DNA of 10,929 bases from an uncultured Clostridia bacterium (lineage in GTDB: Bacteria; Bacillota_A; Clostridia; Oscillospirales; Oscillospiraceae), in contig CAMGMW010000025.1 of the NCBI GenBank assembly GCA_946059285.1, forward strand, positions 1-10,929. Reading direction: 5' to 3'. Position numbers and translations under genes: made by a program. This document shows, one piece after another, positions 7,142-10,929 of the stretch; the stretch's first letter is position 1; each line of letters opens with the position of its first letter. Under the pieces are notes generated by a model, which ran no database searches, was not told the DNA's origin, and worked only from the letters and a program-made list of their open reading frames with translations.

Positions 7142-7959
7142 TTCAGGATATTTTTCCCCATGTTTATCAGGCCGAGTTTCAAGCAGCCTTGCCGAGGGCA
7201 GAGGACCGATTGCTGATCTACCGGGGAAATTGCGTGCTTTCGGCAAGGGATGCACTGCGTCTGCCGCAGCGCTGCGATTTCCCTCAGGTTGCGGTGCGCT
7301 ACGCCTTTTCCATTGACGGGCAGGCGGTTTATCTTTCTTCAGATGAGGTTGAAGAGACAGAAGGCTGGCGTTACATACCCTCCGTGGAGTATCGTTATCA
7401 GCTCCCGCGAGAAACGGCGTTCTCCTGCGCCGTGGGGGAGTCTCTGCATCGATGGTATGCGGGAAACCGCTACTGCGGCGCCTGCGGCGCGGAAATGACG
7501 GACAGTCAGACAGAACGTGCTCTGTGCTGCCCGCACTGCGGTCGGATCGTCTATCCGCGTATCAATCCCGCGGTGATCGTAGCGGTGACAAACAATGATC
7601 AAATCCTTCTGACCAAGTACGCGGGGCGTGCCTTCCGACGCTTTGCGCTGGTAGCAGGCTTTTGTGAGATCGGCGAACAGGTGGAAGACACGGTGCGCCG
7701 CGAGGTATATGAAGAGGTCGGTCTGCGCGTCAAAAATCTGCGTTTTTACAAATCGCAGCCGTGGGTGCTGACAGACAGTTTGCTGCTGGGCTTTTTCTGT
7801 GAAGTGGACGGGGAAACCGAACCGATCCTGCGGGATGGAGAGCTTGCGTTGGCGCAGTGGTTTTCGGCGGAAAATCTTCCGGAGGACTATTCCAATATCA
7901 GTCTGACCGGAGAGATGATAGACGTCTTCCGGCGGAAAAAATCCGGGATAGTACTATAA
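7138..7959 (+). CDS. nudC: NADH pyrophosphatase NudC-like (zinc-ribbon Nudix hydrolase)
   Basis: Hydrolyses NAD(H) to NMN(H) and AMP; family members also remove NAD caps from RNA 5' ends. It is 273 aa from the ATG at 7138, chosen because GGGAGG (7125-7130) lies 7 bases ahead and the ATG overlaps the acetyltransferase stop; the open frame continues upstream to 7054 but has no supported start there. The layout is that of NudC: an N-terminal beta domain (1-105); a zinc ribbon with C113, C116, C131 and C134; then the Nudix box (G174 x5 E180 x7 R188 E189 V x E192 E193 x G195 L196); then SQPW (206-209), the NudC-specific motif that sets NADH specificity. In this protein SQPW is followed by VLTDSLLLGF rather than the usual PFPxS, a modest departure. 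Confidence 0.92.
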   Translation: MIQDIFPHVYQAEFQAALPRAEDRLLIYRGNCVLSARDALRLPQRCDFPQVAVRYAFSIDGQAVYLSSDEVEETEGWRYIPSVEYRYQLPRETAFSCAVGESLHRWYAGNRYCGACGAEMTDSQTERALCCPHCGRIVYPRINPAVIVAVTNNDQILLTKYAGRAFRRFALVAGFCEIGEQVEDTVRREVYEEVGLRVKNLRFYKSQPWVLTDSLLLGFFCEVDGETEPILRDGELALAQWFSAENLPEDYSNISLTGEMIDVFRRKKSGIVL

Positions 7960-7974
7960 TTTTTGTTTACCCTA

Positions 7975-8003
7975 TTGACAAAGAGAAAAAGCAGCATTAT
8001 AAT
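7975..8003 (+). promoter_or_regulatory. Consensus sigma-A promoter of psuK-psuG
   Basis: TTGACA (7975-7980) and TATAAT (7998-8003) are both perfect consensus hexamers with the optimal 17-bp spacing. Transcription should begin near 8010, giving a leader of about 42 bases to the psuK ATG. A promoter this strong in front of a catabolic pair suggests it is held down by a repressor; see the repeats that overlap it. Confidence 0.88.
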
Positions 8004-8037
8004 AAACATTAGATTAGGAAATAAACTTTTGTTTGTT
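8001..8037 (+). promoter_or_regulatory. AATAAAC repeats overlapping the psuK promoter, possible operator
   Basis: AATAAAC occurs at 8001-8007 (overlapping the -10) and again at 8020-8026. The second copy faces GTTTGTT at 8031-8037 as an imperfect dyad around TTTT. A further inverted relative, TTGTTTA, lies at 7963-7969 just upstream of the -35. Sites placed on both sides of a consensus promoter suit repression, perhaps by the winged-helix domain of PsuK itself. The region is AT-rich, so chance similarity is possible. Confidence 0.35.
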
Positions 8038-8051
8038 AGGCGGTGAGTGGT

Positions 8052-9134
8052 ATGACGCAGCGGGAGCGTCAGATATTGCAGTGGATCGAGGCAGATCCGA
8101 TGATCTCACAGGAGGCGTTGGCAGAGCGTGCCGGAATCGCCCGTTCATCCGTAGCGGTGCATATTTCCAATCTGATGAAGAAAGGGTATATTGCCGGGAA
8201 GGGCTATGTGCTTCGTTCCGGAGAGTATGCGGCGGTACTTGGCGGCGTGAATGTCGATATCGGCGGGCAAAGCGCCGCGCCATTGGTTGCGCACGATTCT
8301 AACCCCGGAAGTGTTACGGTAAGTCTCGGCGGCGTGGGTCGAAACATCGCACATAATATGAGCCTGCTTGGCGTGGATGTGCGCTTTTTAACGGCGTTCG
8401 GGGATGACCTGCATGCCCAGCGGATCATACGTTCCTGCTCGGAGCTTGGCATTGATATCAGCCATGCGCTGCAGATTTCAGGAGCCGCTACCTCCACCTA
8501 TCTGTTCATCAACGATGTAAACGGTGATATGGCGATGGCCGTTTCAGACATGGCAATTTGCGACCGGTTGGAGCCTTCCTATCTTGCTGCAAACCTGCAT
8601 CTGCTAAACAATGCGCAGCTGGTTGTTGCTGATACCAATCTTCCCGCACAATCATTGGAATATCTGGCAACACACTGCACCGCGCCGATTTTTGTCGATC
8701 CGGTCTCCACGGCGAAAGCGGTCAAGCTTCTGCCGATTCTGGGTAAGCTCCACACGCTCAAGCCGAACCGTATCGAAGCGGAGCTGCTGTCCGGAGTACA
8801 GATCACTGACACAGTCAGCCTTCATCTGGCGGCGGAGAAGCTGTTGGAGACCGGCCTGCAGCGTGTATTCATCTCCCTCGGTACAGACGGCGTATTTGCC
8901 GCAGATCATCAGCAGTTTGTGCATCAGCCATGCTATCCGGCAATGATGCGCAATGCCACCGGTGCGGGAGACGCCTTCATGGCGGCATTGGCATGGGCCT
9001 ATCTGGAAGGAAAAGACCTGAAAGAAAGCGCCGCAGCTGCGGCAGCGGCGGCAGCGATCGCAGTGGAGGGAACGCAGACCATCAATTCCGCGTTATCCGC
9101 CCAAGCGGTGCAGCAACGGCTGCAAAGTATGTAA
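8052..9134 (+). CDS. psuK: Pseudouridine kinase with N-terminal winged-helix domain
   Basis: Phosphorylates pseudouridine to pseudouridine 5'-phosphate, the substrate of the next gene product. It is 360 aa from the ATG at 8052, supported by AGGCGGTGA (8038-8046), one mismatch from AGGAGGTGA; a GTG three codons upstream lies inside that ribosome site. Residues 4-57 form a helix-turn-helix of MarR/Lrp-like winged type (SQEALAERAGIARSSVAVHI recognition region, 19-38). A PfkB/ribokinase domain follows: GGVNVDI (64-70), the substrate-side glycine motif SLGGVGRNIAHNMSLLG (91-107), KPN (237-239) and the catalytic ATGAGDAF (302-309) with D307 as base. A run of nine alanines occupies 327-335. Specificity for pseudouridine is inferred from the adjacent psuG and from known HTH-PfkB PsuK homologues. 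Confidence 0.88.
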   Translation: MTQRERQILQWIEADPMISQEALAERAGIARSSVAVHISNLMKKGYIAGKGYVLRSGEYAAVLGGVNVDIGGQSAAPLVAHDSNPGSVTVSLGGVGRNIAHNMSLLGVDVRFLTAFGDDLHAQRIIRSCSELGIDISHALQISGAATSTYLFINDVNGDMAMAVSDMAICDRLEPSYLAANLHLLNNAQLVVADTNLPAQSLEYLATHCTAPIFVDPVSTAKAVKLLPILGKLHTLKPNRIEAELLSGVQITDTVSLHLAAEKLLETGLQRVFISLGTDGVFAADHQQFVHQPCYPAMMRNATGAGDAFMAALAWAYLEGKDLKESAAAAAAAAAIAVEGTQTINSALSAQAVQQRLQSM

Positions 9135-9176
9135 ATTCACGGCAGTAATGTCGTAATATCATAGGAGGAATCAATT

Positions 9177-10094
9177 ATGTTGAACAAATATCTGGATGTG
9201 AAACCCGAAGTCGCGCAAGCCCTTGCAGAAGGGAAGCCCGTTGTGGCATTGGAATCTACCATTATCTCCCACGGCATGCCCTATCCTCAGAATGTGGAAA
9301 CAGCACTGGCAGTGGAGAAAATCATTCGGGACAATGGCGCGGTGCCGGCTACCATCGCTATCATCGGCGGCAGGCTGAAAGCAGGACTCACACCGGACGA
9401 AATTGAATATTTTGGAAAAAAAGGCACAGAAATTGCGAAGGCATCCCGCCGCGATCTTGCCGTGTTGTGTGCCCGTGGCGAAGACGGTGCGACAACCGTA
9501 ACCACCACCATGATCATCGCCCATATGGCCGGCATTCGGTTTTTTGCTACCGGTGGCATCGGTGGCGTGCATCGCGGCGCGGAGGTGACGATGGATATTT
9601 CCGCTGATCTGGAGGAATTGGCTATGACGCCCGTGATGGTAGTCTGTGCCGGTGCCAAATCCATTCTGGACCTCGGTCTGACGCTGGAATACCTGGAAAC
9701 ACACGGTGTCCCGGTCATCGGCTATGGTACGAAGGAATTGCCCGCGTTTTATACCCGTTCCTCCGGCTTCGGTGTGGACTATGAAATCGACACACCGGAG
9801 GAGCTCGCCAAGGCCTTCAAGACACAGCACGAGCTGGGGCTGAAAGGCGGTATGCTGGTGACAAATCCGATTCCGGAGGAATACTCGATGGATCCGAAGG
9901 TCATCAACGGCGCAATCGACGAGGCGATCCGTCAGTGCAACGAACAGGGGATCCACGGTAAGGCAACCACTCCGTTCCTGTTGGCAAAGGTCAAGGAGTT
10001 GACCGGCGGCGACAGCTTGGACTCCAACATTCATCTGGTTTATAACAATGCAAAGGTAGCTGCTCTGACGGCAAAGGCATATTGCGAGCTATAA
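9177..10094 (+). CDS. psuG: Pseudouridine-5'-phosphate glycosidase PsuG
   Basis: Cleaves the C-C glycosidic bond of pseudouridine 5'-phosphate, reversibly giving uracil and ribose 5-phosphate, in the cytoplasm. 305 aa, a full-length member (indigoidine synthase A/PsuG fold). Family blocks are intact: [16 protein letters not shown] (24-39), GGRLKAGLT (64-72), AKASRRDL (87-94), [13 protein letters not shown] (124-136) and [19 protein letters not shown] (157-175). By alignment from memory with E. coli PsuG, the Schiff-base lysine corresponds to K161, the acid/base pair to E26 and K88, and the metal-binding aspartate to D144, all at a constant offset. AGGAGG (9163-9168) lies 8 bases before the ATG. 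It follows psuK by 42 bases with no promoter or terminator seen between them, so the two form one operon. No transporter gene follows. Confidence 0.96.
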   Translation: MLNKYLDVKPEVAQALAEGKPVVALESTIISHGMPYPQNVETALAVEKIIRDNGAVPATIAIIGGRLKAGLTPDEIEYFGKKGTEIAKASRRDLAVLCARGEDGATTVTTTMIIAHMAGIRFFATGGIGGVHRGAEVTMDISADLEELAMTPVMVVCAGAKSILDLGLTLEYLETHGVPVIGYGTKELPAFYTRSSGFGVDYEIDTPEELAKAFKTQHELGLKGGMLVTNPIPEEYSMDPKVINGAIDEAIRQCNEQGIHGKATTPFLLAKVKELTGGDSLDSNIHLVYNNAKVAALTAKAYCEL

Positions 10095-10207
10095 TGCCCA
10101 AAGCCGCTCAAACGGCAACAGCATCGGGAAGTGCAGATCCCCCGCTTTTTTCGAAGGATGCACTCATTGATATCGTTCGATTTATTTTGCGAATATGGTC
10201 TGCAACG

Positions 10208-10250
10208 AATATCGGGATAGGACGCAAATCCTATCCCGATATTTCTTCAT
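10208..10250 (+). terminator. Rho-independent terminator of the psuK-psuG operon
   Basis: A 15-bp perfect stem (10208-10222 with 10229-10243) around the loop CGCAAA is followed by TCTTCAT after ATTT at the end of the stem. The reverse orientation has no T-rich tail, so it works best for plus-strand transcripts. It lies 113 bases after the psuG stop; the intervening bases show no gene. Confidence 0.7.
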
Positions 10251-10346
10251 CCGCCTCTTGACATTGGCGCCCAGAAAACGGCTTTTCTCGCATTTTTCCA
10301 TTGCCGCCACTAAACCTCAGCAGAAATACTGATAATTCCCACCACC

Positions 10347-10503
10347 TCATTTGATCAATTCATCCGTCAGACGAATGATTTCGGGTGCAATCTTCTTACG
10401 TTCCTTTTTGAGAACTTTCTGATATATCGGATAAGCCATATTCCTGATCATTTCTGTTCATAATTGCCGCCTCTTTCTGTTTTGTTTTTAATGAGCCCAT
10501 CAT
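10347..10503 (-). pseudogene. Possible frameshifted small ORF, about 51 codons
   Basis: Two minus-strand reading frames join into one protein-like sequence if a single A is removed from the AAA run near 10452-10454. The first frame starts at ATG 10503 (MMGSLKTKQKEAAIMNR). The second reads MIRNMAYPIYQKVLKKERK and ends in RLTDELIK at the TGA 10349-10347. As it stands, the first frame stops at 10396 after 35 codons. GAGGCGG lies just before an internal ATG at 10461, so a shorter product is also possible. The second segment has the charged, helical look of real coding sequence. The family is not recognised. It may be decay of a small gene, a sequencing indel, or chance. Confidence 0.3.
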
Positions 10504-10548
10504 AACTTGTGTTTATTGGAGAAATGATTCGGAAATGTTTGAGTTACA

Positions 10549-10666
10549 TTAATTCACAATATTCTTACAGCAGCGGCGCAAAATACGGACCACCGCACAG
10601 AGAATTCTTTGGATCAAATGGTCTTCAACATAAGTACGGCATTGTGTAATATTTCTTATCTCTCAT
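10549..10666 (-). pseudogene. Possible frameshifted small ORF with ribosome site, about 38 codons
   Basis: AAGGGGGG (10681-10674) lies 7 bases before an ATG at 10666, which opens MRDKKYYTMPYLC and then stops at 10625. If one T near 10634 is removed, the frame runs on as YVEDHLIQRILCAVVRILRRCCKNIVN to TAA at 10549. A good ribosome site followed by early frame loss suggests a decaying small gene just downstream of the rRNA operon. The product resembles no family I know. The intact 13-codon version could itself be a leader peptide, but nothing supports that beyond the ribosome site. Confidence 0.27.
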
Positions 10667-10710
10667 TAAGGAACCCCCCTTGTTTTTATCAGAATTGTAC
10701 TCAAAGAAAG

Positions 10711-10723
10711 TTCGACAGTCGAA
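10711..10723. repeat. 13-bp perfect palindrome TTCGACAGTCGAA
   Basis: TTCGAC and GTCGAA flank a single central base. It sits between the rRNA terminator and the ribosome site of the small ORF at 10666, where an operator for that ORF would lie. It does not match the Gram-positive LexA box (GAAC-N4-GTTC). Role unknown. Confidence 0.35.
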
Positions 10724-10740
10724 TGTACCGATGATAAAGC

Positions 10741-10794
10741 AAAAAGGCAAGGAAAAAGAGAGAAGCGTTAACTTCTCTCTTTTTCCTTGCCTTT
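10741..10794 (-). terminator. Terminator of the rRNA operon
   Basis: A 23-bp perfect stem (10743-10765 with 10772-10794) closes a 6-nt loop. Read on the minus strand, the stem ends in CCTTT and continues TTGCTTTATC, giving a U-tract of five. The plus-strand orientation is followed by CGCAAT and lacks one. It lies about 58 bases beyond the 5S rRNA 3' end and so should end the ribosomal RNA transcript. The 5' arm in the transcript is almost all purine. A perfect helix of this length could also be an RNase III target. Confidence 0.85.
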
Positions 10795-10807
10795 CGCAAT
10801 GCTCATG

Positions 10808-10828
10808 CCTTAAGTTATGTCCTTAAGG
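10808..10828 (-). other. Small hairpin between 5S rRNA and the terminator
   Basis: CCTTAAG (10808-10814) and CTTAAGG (10822-10828) form a 7-bp stem around a 7-nt loop in the 3' trailer of the rRNA precursor. It may take part in 5S maturation or may be incidental. No tRNA fits in the 58-base trailer. Confidence 0.35.
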
Positions 10829-10851
10829 TGTGATGCACGCAAGTAGGTTCT

Positions 10852-10929
10852 TTGTGTTGGCGTTACCTATTTTCCCGGCCAGTCACCCGGCAAGTATCGT
10901 CGGCGCAAATGAGCTTAACTTCTGTGTTC
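10852..10929 (-). rRNA. rrf: 5S ribosomal RNA, 3' part
   Basis: The reverse complement of the window end begins GAACACAGAAGTTAAGC, the universal loop B/helix III segment of bacterial 5S rRNA. It continues through GATACTTGCCGGGTGACTGG and CCGGGAAAATAGG to a terminal GCCAACAC. The first 35-40 bases, including the 5' strand of the terminal helix, lie beyond the right edge. The 3' end near 10852 is an estimate, as the pairing partner is not visible. 23S and 16S rRNA genes are expected further right on the same strand. The rRNA operon is convergent with psuKG. Confidence 0.93.

Larger units (their letters stand above)
10095..10851. other. Gene-poor stretch between psuG and the rRNA operon
   Basis: No intact gene of recognisable family is present over about 750 bases. 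It holds the psuG terminator (10208-10250), traces of small minus-strand ORFs that look frameshifted (10347-10503 and 10549-10666), an odd palindrome (10711-10723), and the rRNA terminator (10741-10794). Composition is more AT-rich than the flanking genes. A further minus-strand open frame from about 10301 down to 10180 contains MKKYRDRI-like charged sequence, but it reads straight through the psuG terminator and is not called. Confidence 0.6.

Noticed and set aside
9171..10034. 287-codon minus-strand open frame opposite psuG
   Set aside because: psuG has all catalytic residues and a strong ribosome site; the antisense frame is a by-product of its codon use.
10125..10151. CGGG/CCCG followed by CTTTTTT as a first psuG terminator
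   Set aside because: The T-run is good but the stem is only 4 bp around a 12-nt loop; the 15-bp hairpin at 10208-10243 is far stronger.
10231..10350. 39-codon minus-strand ORF (MRWWELSVFLLRF...) whose ATG overlaps the preceding TGA
   Set aside because: The ATGA overlap is suggestive, but the ORF ends inside the psuG terminator, has no recognisable features and is short enough for chance.
10711..10723. LexA/SOS box
   Set aside because: The palindrome is TTCGAC-A-GTCGAA, not GAAC-N4-GTTC.
1..10929. CRISPR array, insertion sequence or phage genes
   Set aside because: No spaced direct repeats, transposase or integrase motifs, or terminal inverted repeats were seen anywhere in the window.

Overview
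The window looks like chromosomal DNA from a Gram-positive, low-to-moderate GC Firmicute, most likely a Clostridia member related to Oscillospiraceae/Ruminococcaceae. This is inferred from strong AGGAGG-type ribosome binding sites, a lipobox PstS, a spore/cell-wall type LysM-M14 peptidase, the 5S rRNA sequence style and rho-independent hairpins. The genus cannot be fixed from sequence reading alone.

Layout. Positions 1-300 hold two perfect hairpins (probable terminators of a gene upstream of the window) and a promoter region with TTNACA-type repeats resembling PhoP boxes. Positions 305-4306 are a complete high-affinity phosphate uptake operon, pstS-pstC-pstA-pstB-phoU. There is a hairpin between pstS and pstC, and the stop and start codons overlap at every later junction. 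Positions 4331-6471 (minus strand, convergent with phoU) carry an aromatic-acid-exporter-like membrane protein followed by a LysM/zinc carboxypeptidase of the gamma-D-glutamyl-diamino acid peptidase type. A hairpin between these two genes buries the ribosome binding site of the peptidase. Positions 6605-7959 (plus strand, divergent) hold a GNAT acetyltransferase translationally coupled to a NudC-like NAD(H) diphosphatase. Positions 7960-10094 hold a pseudouridine salvage pair: a winged-helix/PfkB kinase fusion (psuK) and pseudouridine-5'-phosphate glycosidase (psuG). They are driven by a promoter with consensus TTGACA-17-TATAAT.

After psuG comes about 750 bases without an intact recognisable gene: a strong terminator, then weak traces of small, apparently frameshifted minus-strand ORFs. 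At the right edge, a 23-bp perfect hairpin terminator and the 3' two thirds of a 5S rRNA gene on the minus strand show that a ribosomal RNA operon runs into the window from the right and ends here.

Function. The Pst/PhoU block imports inorganic phosphate and reports phosphate status. The psu pair breaks down pseudouridine released by RNA turnover into uracil and ribose 5-phosphate. NudC hydrolyses NAD(H) or NAD caps on RNA. Most of the window is ordinary core-type chromosome. I did not find a convincing undescribed system. The best leads are the buried ribosome binding site, the kinase-regulator fusion with repeat motifs in its own leader, and the decayed small ORFs beside the rRNA operon.
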